The translations under genes were made by a program, and so were the position numbers. From Lachnoclostridium sp. UBA7097 (GTDB taxonomy: Bacteria > Bacillota > Clostridia > Lachnospirales > Lachnospiraceae), in contig DKYP01000041.1 in the NCBI GenBank assembly GCA_002499945.1, positions 1 to 23,278 of the forward strand: 23,278 bases of DNA. Direction: 5' to 3'. The notes below the pieces were generated by a model, which had not been told where the DNA came from, did no database searches, and saw nothing but the letters and a program-made list of their open reading frames with translations. Within the stretch, counting starts at the first letter, position 1. Every line of letters starts with the position of its first letter. Shown in pieces: positions 15,242 to 23,278 of this stretch.

Positions 15242-16525
15242 TTATTTGCCTAAAAACTCTTTGCCTCCCATATAAGACCTTAAAACTTCCGGTATGCGTA
15301 CCCTGCCATCTTCCATAAGATTATTTTCCAGGAATGCAATAAGCATACGTGGAGGGGCAACTACTGTATTATTTAAGGTATGTGCAAAATACTTGCTGCC
15401 ATCTTCTTTTCTTATACGTATCTGGAGACGCCTTGCCTGTGCATCACCAAGATTTGAACAGCTTCCTACTTCAAAATATTTTTTCTGTCTTGGAGACCAT
15501 GCCTCTACATCTATTGATTTAACTTTAAGGTCAGCTAAATCACCCGAACAACATTCAAGTGTACGTACCGGGATATCAAGTGAACGGAATAAATCTACTG
15601 TATTTTTCCAGAGGTTTTCAAACCATGCAGGGCTTTCTTCCGGCTTACATACAACAATCATTTCCTGTTTCTCAAACTGGTGTATACGGTAAACACCTCT
15701 TTCTTCAATTCCATGTGCACCCTTTTCTTTGCGGAAACAAGGTGAATAACTTGTTAATGTCTTTGGAAGTTCTTTTTCTTCTATAATGGTATCAATAAAT
15801 TTGCCTATCATTGAATGTTCGCTTGTACCGATAAGATACAGGTCCTCACCTTCAATTTTATACATCATTGAATCCATTTCAGCAAAACTCATAACGCCTG
15901 TTACAACATTGCTTCTTATCATAAATGGCGGGATACAGTAAGTAAATCCCCTGTCAATCATAAAATCCCTTGCATAAGAGATTATAGCAGAATGAAGCCT
16001 TGCAACATCACCCATAAGATAATAAAAACCATTACCTGCTACTTTACCTGCTGCATCTATATCTATCCCGTCAAATGATTCCATTATTTCAGTATGGTAT
16101 GGAATTTCAAATACAGGGACTACAGGTTCACCAAATTTCTCAATTTCAACATTTTCACTGTCATCTTTGCCAATAGGGACACTAGGGTCAATAATATTAG
16201 GAATAACCATCATTATTTTCTTTACTTGTTCCTGAAGCTCCTTTTCTTTATCAGAAAGTTCTTCCAGACGTGCAGCATTTTTGCTTACTTCTTCTTTTTT
16301 TGCTTCTGCTTCGTCCTTCCTGCCCTGTGCCATCAAAGCCCCGATTTCTTTAGAAATCTTCTTTCTTTGTGCCCTTAAATTATCTGCTTCCTGCTGTGTT
16401 TTACGTGATTCAGAATCAAGGGCAATAACTTCATCTACTAATGGAAGTTTTTCATCCTGGAACTTATTTTTAATATTTTGTTTAACTATATCCGGGTTTT
16501 CCCTTAGAAATTTAATATCTAACAT
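15242..16525 (-). CDS. serS: Serine--tRNA ligase
   Basis: This 427-residue class II aminoacyl-tRNA synthetase charges tRNA-Ser (and tRNA-Sec where present) with serine in the cytosol. The N-terminal tRNA-binding antiparallel coiled coil spans about 28-100 (RKTQQEADNLRAQRKKISKE and on). The catalytic core shows TSEHSMIG, motif 2 FRKEKGAHGIEERGVYRIHQ and motif 3 NNTVVAPPRMLIAFLEN. The length is normal. AAAGGAG 7 nt before the ATG fixes the start at 16525. The 63-nt gap upstream is too short for a T-box leader, so expression probably depends on the upstream genes. Confidence 0.97.
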   Translation of the reverse strand: MLDIKFLRENPDIVKQNIKNKFQDEKLPLVDEVIALDSESRKTQQEADNLRAQRKKISKEIGALMAQGRKDEAEAKKEEVSKNAARLEELSDKEKELQEQVKKIMMVIPNIIDPSVPIGKDDSENVEIEKFGEPVVPVFEIPYHTEIMESFDGIDIDAAGKVAGNGFYYLMGDVARLHSAIISYARDFMIDRGFTYCIPPFMIRSNVVTGVMSFAEMDSMMYKIEGEDLYLIGTSEHSMIGKFIDTIIEEKELPKTLTSYSPCFRKEKGAHGIEERGVYRIHQFEKQEMIVVCKPEESPAWFENLWKNTVDLFRSLDIPVRTLECCSGDLADLKVKSIDVEAWSPRQKKYFEVGSCSNLGDAQARRLQIRIRKEDGSKYFAHTLNNTVVAPPRMLIAFLENNLMEDGRVRIPEVLRSYMGGKEFLGK

Positions 16526-16588
16526 ATAATTTCTCCTTTCATCAGACGGGATTTGTATTCCACCTGGTATATTTTACACATATTAGTG

Positions 16589-17059
16589 CTATAATGCAAG
16601 TGCAGCTGGTGTAACAGTTATAGCTGGACCTGAAACTATATCTGGTGAAGGGGTTTCTGTTGCATCTGATGAAGGTTTTTTCTTCTTGCCATATTTATCT
16701 ATTTTCACAGCCTTAGAAAACCTGCCAAATGTTATATGGTATCCAACAGTCCTGAATGCCCTTACTTTAACATAATATGCTTTGTCTTTTTTTAATTTTG
16801 TAAGTTTTACAGTACGTATCCTTGATGCTGCTGTCTGCTGGTATTTGCCATTTTTGGAATTGGCAATAAATATCTGGTATCCTGTTGCATTTTTTGTTTT
16901 ACTTATTTTAAGGGTTACTGATTTCTTCGCTCTTTTAACTATTTTAAATGATGGCCTGCCTGGCCTTGATGCAGCAGTGGCACTGGATGGGATTGTTGAT
17001 GTTACCAGTACAATAGCTGCCATCAGGACTGAAAAAAGTTTCTTCAAATGTTTTGACAT
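16589..17059 (-). CDS. Small secreted Fn3-like domain protein
   Basis: This protein of about 156 residues has a cleavable signal peptide (KHLKKLFSVLMAAIVLVTS, then SSATAAS as a probable AxA signal-peptidase site). One fibronectin type III-like domain follows (about 32-122: SFKIVKRAKKSVTLKISKTK..., GYQIFIANSKNGKY, KAYYVKVRAF). The tail is basic and then Pro/Thr/Ser-rich. It is strongly lysine-rich and would stick to anionic walls. No catalytic motif or sorting signal is seen. The ATG at 17059 has GGGAGG 7 nt upstream; an in-frame ATG at 17110 overlaps the upstream gene and is not preferred. It follows the GGDEF-EAL gene by 19 nt, so the two are co-transcribed. Confidence 0.8.
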   Translation of the reverse strand: MSKHLKKLFSVLMAAIVLVTSTIPSSATAASRPGRPSFKIVKRAKKSVTLKISKTKNATGYQIFIANSKNGKYQQTAASRIRTVKLTKLKKDKAYYVKVRAFRTVGYHITFGRFSKAVKIDKYGKKKKPSSDATETPSPDIVSGPAITVTPAALAL

Positions 17060-17078
17060 TATTTGCCCTCCCTTTAAT

Positions 17079-19610
17079 TTAATCTGATAAAAAGCATTTT
17101 TCAAATACATTATGCCTTACTTTGCCATAATACATTTCACCTTCAAAAATTTCACATCCTATTTCCTTAGCAAAATCTTCCTGTATTTTTGACTGTATAC
17201 CACCACATGTAACCGAAAGCCCAAGTTCTTTGGCCATTTCTGCGATTTTTTTGAATATTACTTTTTCACGCTTGTTATCCATATTTTCATTAAAAAACCC
17301 ACCATGGAATTTAATTCCTGTTAAAGGAAGCCTTCTTAAAGCATCTACCGCTGTATGGTCAGAACCAAAACGGCTTATGATAACCTGGTATCCTTTTTTG
17401 CAAAGCTCCCGTACATTCATGTCAAAAACAGTAGTACCTTCTGCAAAATATCTTTCATGGATTTCAAAAATAATCTCTTTTGGTTCAAGCCCGTTTCTTC
17501 TTACAACTATATCATCAATTATATCAACAGCATTTTGTATTGAAAGTTCACTTGCAGTAATTTCAATTGAAAGAGGAACTGTTTTTTTACCTTGTTTCTT
17601 CCATGCTCCCATATTTGCACATACAGAAGACAGTGATATAAAAGCAAATTCATTAAGTTTTCCGCCACGCTCTACATATTTAAGGAGCTTTACAGATTCT
17701 ATATACTGCCCGTCATCTAAAATAATTCTTGGCACTGCTTTACACCCTATAACATTTTCCCTGCTCTTATATATTCTTGGCATAAGACAGATATCTATGC
17801 TTCTTGTTCTCATAGAATTATAAATCTGGTCTATAATTTCTTCCTCTTTAGATTTGTCTTTCTTTAAATCTTCTGTATATATGGCATAATGGTTTCCCAT
17901 AAGACCTTTTATGCTTCTCCTTGCTATATCGGCTTTTTCAAGCATATCTTCAAGTTTATCATCATCAGGCTGTACAAGGTATATACCTGTTGTAGTACCA
18001 AAACGTACACTCCCGCTTTTCTGGTCAAATTCTTCTTTGGTATGTACCATTGATGACATAAGTTTCATAAGTTCTTTATGGTTCGCATACTGGAACATTA
18101 CTACAAAGTAATCTCCATCAACCCTTGAACATATCCCGTCCTTAGCAATATTATCCAGTAGTACCTTTGAAAATATTTTTAAAATCTGGTTACTGACAGA
18201 AAATCCATAATGGTGGCTGAACTTTAAAAATTCATTTATATCTGCACATAATATTGCATAGTGGTCTTTTTCTTCCCTTCCCCTTAAAATTTTATCTGCT
18301 TTATTCAGAAAAGATGAATAAGGCATAAGCCCTGTTATATTATCTTCTGCTTTGGCCCTTGCTGCCCTTGCCAGTGATACAAGCCTGTTCTCTGTTTTTT
18401 CTTTTACTGCCCTGGCATCTTTATTAATATCATCTATAACCCTTGTCATTCCATAAATTTTATATGGCTTATCACTACTGTCACAAACAGATATAGTGCT
18501 TATTTCTACATCCTGGAATATTCCATTAGCATTTTTCATACGGTATATGCCCTGCGACTGTCCTTTATTTTCACGTCTTTTATAAAAATGTTCTTTAAGC
18601 CTTCCAGCATCATCTGGATGTACACTATTTATTAATTCTTTTATACTGTCATAATTATATAATTTTCTTTGCTGCAAGTATGTATTATCAAAATTTCCGC
18701 TTCTGCTAAGGGTATCAGAATTTATATCATAAGTCCAGAGTATTGAATTTAAAAAGTTTGAAATAACATCTGCCCTTTTTACATTATCTTCAAATTCCGC
18801 TTCAATTTTTTTCTTATCAGTTATATCTGTTAATACACAAAGATAAACCGGCTGCCCATTGTCATCATCAATTCTTCTGCCATTTATATAAACCCATTTT
18901 ATACAGCCGTTTTTAGATGATAAGCGGAACTCAAATCCAAGAAGCCCATGGTTTTTAAATGCTGTTTCCAAATATTTAACTACTTCATCTTTATCATCAG
19001 GATATACCAGGTTATCACAGTAATTCCCAAATTCCATTGCAAATTCTGCACGTGAATATCCTGTAAGTAAGAAATACCCATCATTGGCATATATTAATTT
19101 ATAATCAGATATTCTCAGTTTTATTACACCGCCTGGTATGCTGTTTGCTATAACATCTATTTCGCGTTTGGCATTACATATATCGTCAATAGTTTTTTTA
19201 CTTTTGGTGACATCAAGACATGAACTGTAATATATAAACTGGTTGTCTTTAACTACCGCCCTTGCAGATAGTGAAAGCCACGCAATAGAATTATCTTTCC
19301 TTAAAACCCTGTACTCAAGTTTCAATGTTCCGCCAGCAGCAGCCTGGCGGGCTATAAGGTTGCGTAGTTTCTGTTTTTCTTCATTAAGTACCGTTGCCAT
19401 AACATTATTGCCAAATTTCCTGGTATACTCTTCCTTGCTGTATTGCAATATGGAATAAAATTTATCATTGGCATATATTAATTCCATTTCAGAACCTGAT
19501 TTTGCAATAAACATTGCACATTCAGAAGAATTCATTAAAGTCATAAATTCCTTTTGCGAAATATCAAGCACTTCTTTTTCTTCTGTTATTGCTTCTTCCC
19601 TGTTTACCAT
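17079..19610 (-). CDS. PAS-GGDEF-EAL signalling protein with degenerate catalytic motifs
   Basis: This 843-residue protein has no membrane segment. Three PAS domains (about 22-138, 150-268 and 285-395) are followed by a GGDEF-like domain (about 425-580) and an EAL-like domain (about 592-840). Both enzyme domains lack key residues: GGDEF reads VDGDYF, the EAL signature reads CKAV, the DDFG loop reads SRFG, the NxS-type metal residue is Glu, and KID reads KFH. It is therefore unlikely to make or degrade cyclic di-GMP and more likely binds a ligand or a partner. GGGAG 8 nt upstream selects the ATG at 19610; an in-frame GTG at 19619 is less likely. It lies 34 nt after fabF in the same operon. Confidence 0.88.
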   Translation of the reverse strand: MVNREEAITEEKEVLDISQKEFMTLMNSSECAMFIAKSGSEMELIYANDKFYSILQYSKEEYTRKFGNNVMATVLNEEKQKLRNLIARQAAAGGTLKLEYRVLRKDNSIAWLSLSARAVVKDNQFIYYSSCLDVTKSKKTIDDICNAKREIDVIANSIPGGVIKLRISDYKLIYANDGYFLLTGYSRAEFAMEFGNYCDNLVYPDDKDEVVKYLETAFKNHGLLGFEFRLSSKNGCIKWVYINGRRIDDDNGQPVYLCVLTDITDKKKIEAEFEDNVKRADVISNFLNSILWTYDINSDTLSRSGNFDNTYLQQRKLYNYDSIKELINSVHPDDAGRLKEHFYKRRENKGQSQGIYRMKNANGIFQDVEISTISVCDSSDKPYKIYGMTRVIDDINKDARAVKEKTENRLVSLARAARAKAEDNITGLMPYSSFLNKADKILRGREEKDHYAILCADINEFLKFSHHYGFSVSNQILKIFSKVLLDNIAKDGICSRVDGDYFVVMFQYANHKELMKLMSSMVHTKEEFDQKSGSVRFGTTTGIYLVQPDDDKLEDMLEKADIARRSIKGLMGNHYAIYTEDLKKDKSKEEEIIDQIYNSMRTRSIDICLMPRIYKSRENVIGCKAVPRIILDDGQYIESVKLLKYVERGGKLNEFAFISLSSVCANMGAWKKQGKKTVPLSIEITASELSIQNAVDIIDDIVVRRNGLEPKEIIFEIHERYFAEGTTVFDMNVRELCKKGYQVIISRFGSDHTAVDALRRLPLTGIKFHGGFFNENMDNKREKVIFKKIAEMAKELGLSVTCGGIQSKIQEDFAKEIGCEIFEGEMYYGKVRHNVFEKCFLSD

Positions 19611-19644
19611 ACTTATCACTCCCTTCTGTAATTAAATCATTAAA

Positions 19645-20883
19645 TTAATACTTTTTAACAAGAATTGTTGCATTATGTCCTCCAAACCCAAGGGAGTTGC
19701 TTATAGCAGTATTAACTGGCATATATACACCATTTCCTTTTGTATAGTCAAGGTCACATTCAGGGTCGTCATCAGTTAATCCTGCTGTATGGTGGATATA
19801 TCCTTCATTTATAGACAAAATACATGTTATAAGTTCAACAGCACCTCCGGCTCCAAATAGATGGCCTATCATTGATTTAGTTGAATTTATCTTAACTTTA
19901 TATGCATTGTCACCAAAAGCAAGTTTTATAGCCTTTGTTTCTAATTTATCATTCATAGGGGTACTTGTACCATGTGCATTAATATAGTCTATATCCCCAG
20001 GTGAAAGCCCTGCATCCTCTATAGCAAGCTTCATTGCCCTGGCAGCCCCTGAACCATCCTCAAGCGGGGCTGTCAGGTGGCTTGCATCACATGTAGCACC
20101 ATAACCGCCGATTTCAGCATATATATGTGCATTTCTTGCAAGGGCATGTTCCAGTTCTTCAAGTACAAGGACTCCTGCGCCCTCACCTGTAACAAACCCG
20201 TCCCTTTTCCTGTCAAATGGAATTGAAGCCTGTAAAGGGTCTTCTGATAAAGAAAGGGCAGTAAGCGCCTGGAAAGTTGCAACCCCGAACCTGCTTACAG
20301 AACTGTCCACACCACCTGCAAGTATAATATCTGCTTCACCATGCTGTATTGACCTGAATGCTTCACCTATAGAATTAGTGCCTGTTGCACATGCTGTTAC
20401 TATATCAAGGCATTTGCCCCTGCAGCCAAATGTTATTGCAACATTTGCGGCTGCCATATTGCCTAATACCATAGGTGCAGTTAATGGGTGGATACGTCCT
20501 GGTCCTTTGGCAAGAAGTTTGTCATACTCCCTTTCTATCCCCATAAGGCTTCCTGTACCTGAACCAATAGACACACCTGCCCTGTACCTGTCTTCCTGTT
20601 CCATGTTAATACCAGCATCTTTTACAGCCTGGGTTGCGGCAGCAACAGCAAACTGGCTGAACCTGTCCATTCTTTTTGCATCTTTGGCAGGAATATAATC
20701 TTTAGGTTCAAAATCTGTAACCTCTGCTGAAAGCTTTACTTTATAATTGGTGGTGTCAAAATTCCTTATAGGACCTATTCCCACCCTGCCTTCATGTATG
20801 CTTTTCCAAAATTCTTCTATGCTGTTGCCTATAGGGGTAATAAGCCCCATTCCAGTTACTACTACACGTTTCATATTGTCCAT
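19645..20883 (-). CDS. fabF: Beta-ketoacyl-[acyl-carrier-protein] synthase II
   Basis: This 412-residue condensing enzyme extends acyl-ACP with malonyl-ACP in fatty-acid elongation in the cytosol. The catalytic triad is intact: Cys165 in TACATGTNS, His304 in NAHGTSTP and His341 in MIGHLFGAGG, with Lys336 also conserved. VVVTGMGLITPIG at the N-terminus and NSLGFGGHNAT at the C-terminus are standard, and the length is typical. Two ATG codons (20883 and 20874) are possible and the ribosome site is weak. No other fab or acpP genes adjoin it. It starts 12 nt after the histidine kinase stop and is followed 34 nt later by the PAS-GGDEF-EAL gene, so it is embedded in a signalling operon. Confidence 0.95.
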   Translation of the reverse strand: MDNMKRVVVTGMGLITPIGNSIEEFWKSIHEGRVGIGPIRNFDTTNYKVKLSAEVTDFEPKDYIPAKDAKRMDRFSQFAVAAATQAVKDAGINMEQEDRYRAGVSIGSGTGSLMGIEREYDKLLAKGPGRIHPLTAPMVLGNMAAANVAITFGCRGKCLDIVTACATGTNSIGEAFRSIQHGEADIILAGGVDSSVSRFGVATFQALTALSLSEDPLQASIPFDRKRDGFVTGEGAGVLVLEELEHALARNAHIYAEIGGYGATCDASHLTAPLEDGSGAARAMKLAIEDAGLSPGDIDYINAHGTSTPMNDKLETKAIKLAFGDNAYKVKINSTKSMIGHLFGAGGAVELITCILSINEGYIHHTAGLTDDDPECDLDYTKGNGVYMPVNTAISNSLGFGGHNATILVKKY

Positions 20884-20895
20884 CTCACTCTCTTG

Positions 20896-23112
20896 TTAAA
20901 AACTGCTATTACTATTTTTAAATTTTACCTTTTCTTCCGGAAGATATCTGGCAAGTTTTTCTTCAATCTGTTCTAAGTTAAATGGCTTAAAAATACAATC
21001 ATCCATACCAGCTTTCCTATATTCATCCATAGCACCTTCCACTGCATTAGCAGTAAGTGCTATTATAGGAACTTTCTTAAAGTAGTCACCATCCATCCCC
21101 CTTATCCTGATAGTAGTTTCAATACCATCCATCTCTGGCATAATATGGTCCATAAAAATTATATCATATTGCCTTCCTCTTTCTAATGCTTTTAAAAGTG
21201 CCTGCCCGCTTGTAAATGTTTCTGCAAATATTTTCCATTCCATAAGCTGTGTAACTGCCACTTTAAGGTTTACCCTGTTGTCATCAACTACTGCTACATG
21301 TGCATTGCTTATAATAATATTGTTTTTATTCCATTTTTTAAAATAGTGTGGTTTATTATTAAACAGTGCATCATAAACTTTAAATATATCATATGGTTTC
21401 TTTATGTAATTGTAGACCATATCCCCTTTTTTAATAACAGCAAAATATTCTAACAGTGCCACAGAATTTACATCTGCCGGCAGTTTTATATCTGACATGC
21501 CCAGTTGTTCATAATTGTATAAAAAGATTTTCTTTGGCTGTGTATACACTTCAAACAGCGAATAATTTATTGTGCCGGATTCTTCTATAAATTCATTTTT
21601 AACTCTCATTTCATCAAAGATATGTGCAAGATTCTGCCTGTCATTATAATCTTTTTCATAGATTAATACTATATAGTCACCAGGTACTAATGTAACACTG
21701 TCATTGTTTTCTGCAATTTCCTGCTCCATATTAATTGTAAAAGTACTGCCTTTTCCATATTCACTTGTAACAGTTATATCACCACCCATATGCCTGGCAA
21801 TGCCCCTTGAAAGTGCAAGTCCTAAACCTGTTCCTGTTATCATGCGGTTGCGTACTGTATCAACCTGGCTGAACTGGTTAAAAAGTTTAGGAAGGTCTTC
21901 TTCCTTAATTCCAATTCCTGTATCCGACACTTCAAATATAAGGTTAACTTTATTGCCAGGGAGAAGCTCCCATCCGGCATATAATTTTATCTTGCCATGT
22001 TCTGTAAATTTTGCAGCATTTCCAAGTATATTAATAAGTATCTGGTGTATTTTTGTTTTGTCACCTTTCAGGTATAATGGAATCCCTGGTTTTATATCTA
22101 TTTCAAAATTTATACTTTTGCCATATACCCTTGATGCTATAATATTTTCAACGCCCCTTAACATTTCGTCTATACGGTAAGTATCATGGCATAAAAGCAT
22201 TTTTCCTGCATCAATCTTTGAAAAATCAAGTATATTATTAATAATTCCAAGCAGGTTTTTAGCAGCTACCTGTATAGTCTGGACATATTCCATTTCATGT
22301 GGTGGTATATTGCTTCTTTCAAGCATATCAGCCATACCACATATCGCATTCATAGGAGTCCTTATTTCATGTGACATATTAGCAAGAAATGTACTTTTTG
22401 CACGGTTTGCTTCTTCCGCCGCATATCTTGCTTCCCTTTCCTCCTCATTTACCTCATATATCATCTGTGGTGTCTGCAATATAAACTGCATTAAAAGGCA
22501 GCTTAGTGCAATTGATGAACTTATAAGTACCAGGTCTATGCGCATCATCTGTATAAAAACAGCAAAAGCAGGAAGTACAATAAACATAGAAGCTGCTACA
22601 ATATATCTTTTTTCAATCTCTTTCCCTTCGCTTATAACAGAGCAGAAACCTAAAATAATATAAAACGCTGTTCCAACTATTAAAATCCACATATACGGGC
22701 CTCTGCTGTACCCCTCTTCATTATATATAAACATCCATCCTGTAACAGGGGTTGTATATATCATAATTTGTTCAATAATTTCGGGTATAAGGCATAAAAC
22801 TATCCCCCTGCTGATAGAATCCATTTTCTTGGATATAACAGTTATATAAACAAAATAACAGCATGGAATTGCATGTTGTACAGAGTAATAAGCTATTTCC
22901 CCCACATAATTTATAAATATATTATCTTTATATTTCTGCATAAGTACCATTCCTGAAAACATGTCAGTTACACAGCACCCAAATGACAATATAAGAAGAA
23001 GTATGTATAATTTTCTTGTAAACACCCACTTTCTTCCTACACAGCAATTATATATTACCAGCATTAATAAAACTAACGCTGAAGCTATACAAAAATCATA
23101 ATTCCAACCCAT
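20896..23112 (-). CDS. Hybrid sensor histidine kinase with pseudo-receiver and receiver domains
   Basis: This 738-residue protein has about seven N-terminal membrane helices (to about residue 210). A short coiled linker leads to HisKA, with the phospho-acceptor His248 in ANMSHEIRTPMNA. HATPase_c follows, with NAAKF, DTGIGI and GTGLGLALS. A domain of about 115 residues resembling a receiver comes next but lacks the acidic phosphorylation site, keeping only KKPYD. Finally an intact receiver shows DDN, Asp in FMDHIMPEMDG, LTANA and KPF. The signal is probably lipid or membrane related given fabF next door, but this is inference. CGGAGG upstream supports the ATG at 23112; the ATG at 23142 has no site and lies beside a hairpin. 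Confidence 0.93.
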   Translation of the reverse strand: MGWNYDFCIASALVLLMLVIYNCCVGRKWVFTRKLYILLLILSFGCCVTDMFSGMVLMQKYKDNIFINYVGEIAYYSVQHAIPCCYFVYITVISKKMDSISRGIVLCLIPEIIEQIMIYTTPVTGWMFIYNEEGYSRGPYMWILIVGTAFYIILGFCSVISEGKEIEKRYIVAASMFIVLPAFAVFIQMMRIDLVLISSSIALSCLLMQFILQTPQMIYEVNEEEREARYAAEEANRAKSTFLANMSHEIRTPMNAICGMADMLERSNIPPHEMEYVQTIQVAAKNLLGIINNILDFSKIDAGKMLLCHDTYRIDEMLRGVENIIASRVYGKSINFEIDIKPGIPLYLKGDKTKIHQILINILGNAAKFTEHGKIKLYAGWELLPGNKVNLIFEVSDTGIGIKEEDLPKLFNQFSQVDTVRNRMITGTGLGLALSRGIARHMGGDITVTSEYGKGSTFTINMEQEIAENNDSVTLVPGDYIVLIYEKDYNDRQNLAHIFDEMRVKNEFIEESGTINYSLFEVYTQPKKIFLYNYEQLGMSDIKLPADVNSVALLEYFAVIKKGDMVYNYIKKPYDIFKVYDALFNNKPHYFKKWNKNNIIISNAHVAVVDDNRVNLKVAVTQLMEWKIFAETFTSGQALLKALERGRQYDIIFMDHIMPEMDGIETTIRIRGMDGDYFKKVPIIALTANAVEGAMDEYRKAGMDDCIFKPFNLEQIEEKLARYLPEEKVKFKNSNSSF

Positions 23113-23140
23113 ATAATACCTGCCTCCGGTTCTAATATCC

Positions 23141-23161
23141 ATGCCACGCTTTTTGTGGCAT
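23141..23161 (-). other. Small hairpin in the kinase 5' leader
   Basis: ATGCCAC and GTGGCAT form a perfect 7-bp stem with a 7-nt loop. It lies 29 nt upstream of the chosen start codon, between the promoter and the ribosome binding site. It has no downstream U-tract, so it may affect RNA stability rather than end transcription. Confidence 0.4.
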
Positions 23162-23210
23162 ATAGAGCCATATAAAATGCCTGCCTGGTTTTATATAAAA
23201 TATTACTTAT

Positions 23211-23239
23211 ATTGTAACACAATCACAAGCTGCTATCAA
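23211..23239 (-). promoter_or_regulatory. Sigma-A-type promoter of the kinase-fabF operon
   Basis: On the minus strand TTGATA (23239-23234) and TACAAT (23216-23211) are separated by exactly 17 nt. This leaves a leader of about 90 nt before the start at 23112. No other clear promoter was seen in the gaps down to the YvyF-like gene, consistent with one long transcript. Confidence 0.65.
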
Positions 23240-23278
23240 TATTATAATTAGCGGCACTTCAATTAGTCTTTTGGACAT

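Noticed and set aside
16526..16588. T-box leader upstream of serS
   Set aside because: The gap to the upstream gene is only 63 nt and contains no T-box-like sequence or large stem.
16609..16617. GCTGGTGTA, a partial copy of the inserted segment's end
   Set aside because: Only nine bases match, it lies in coding sequence of the Fn3-like protein, and the following bases do not align without gaps.
17230..17823. Plus-strand open frame of 197 codons
   Set aside because: It lies wholly antisense to the PAS-GGDEF-EAL gene, has no family motif, and is a by-product of that gene's codon use.

Overview
The window is low-GC DNA from a Gram-positive, probably spore-forming bacterium, most likely a Lachnospiraceae-type Clostridia. 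The grounds are the strong AGGAGG-like ribosome binding sites, a Clostridia-type S8 subtilase, the moxR/DUF58/transglutaminase operon, a YvyF-like zinc-ribbon protein and a sequence matching a Spo0A box. Nearly every gene is on the minus strand; the exception is one LysR gene at 4469-5323. No tRNA, rRNA, CRISPR array, prophage, transposase or recombinase gene was seen.

Layout. Positions 1-214 hold a long imperfect palindrome at the window edge and the first copy of a 44-bp direct repeat. Positions 215-4231 encode, in transcription order, a lipoprotein esterase, a membrane-anchored flavodoxin, a LysR regulator and an iron-alcohol-dehydrogenase homologue that has lost most of its metal ligands. 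The second 44-bp repeat copy lies between the last two. A divergent LysR gene follows. Positions 5310-12530 hold the most unusual arrangement. A subtilase gene is cut in two exactly at its catalytic VDTG motif, and a 5.4-kb block carrying moxR, a DUF58 gene, a transglutaminase gene and araD lies between the halves. An 11-bp perfect inverted repeat (16 of 18 bases when extended) marks both junctions. The two halves would rejoin in frame as ...VDTG+IDYTLPAF....

Positions 12618-15168 hold clpX, a small XRE-type regulator preceded by the Spo0A-box match, and a YvyF-like zinc-ribbon/HTH protein. Positions 15242-23112 form a likely long operon running from a hybrid histidine kinase through fabF, a catalytically degenerate PAS-GGDEF-EAL protein and a secreted Fn3-like protein to serS. 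A good sigma-A promoter lies just upstream of the kinase.

How the genes work together. The kinase and the dead GGDEF-EAL protein bracket a condensing enzyme of fatty-acid synthesis, which suggests a signalling input to membrane lipid or envelope control; this is inference. The moxR/DUF58/transglutaminase set is a normal chromosomal chaperone/envelope module. It now lies 16 bp behind the stop codon of the broken peptidase, so it is probably transcribed from the peptidase promoter. Assignments come from reading motifs by eye; no database search was possible.
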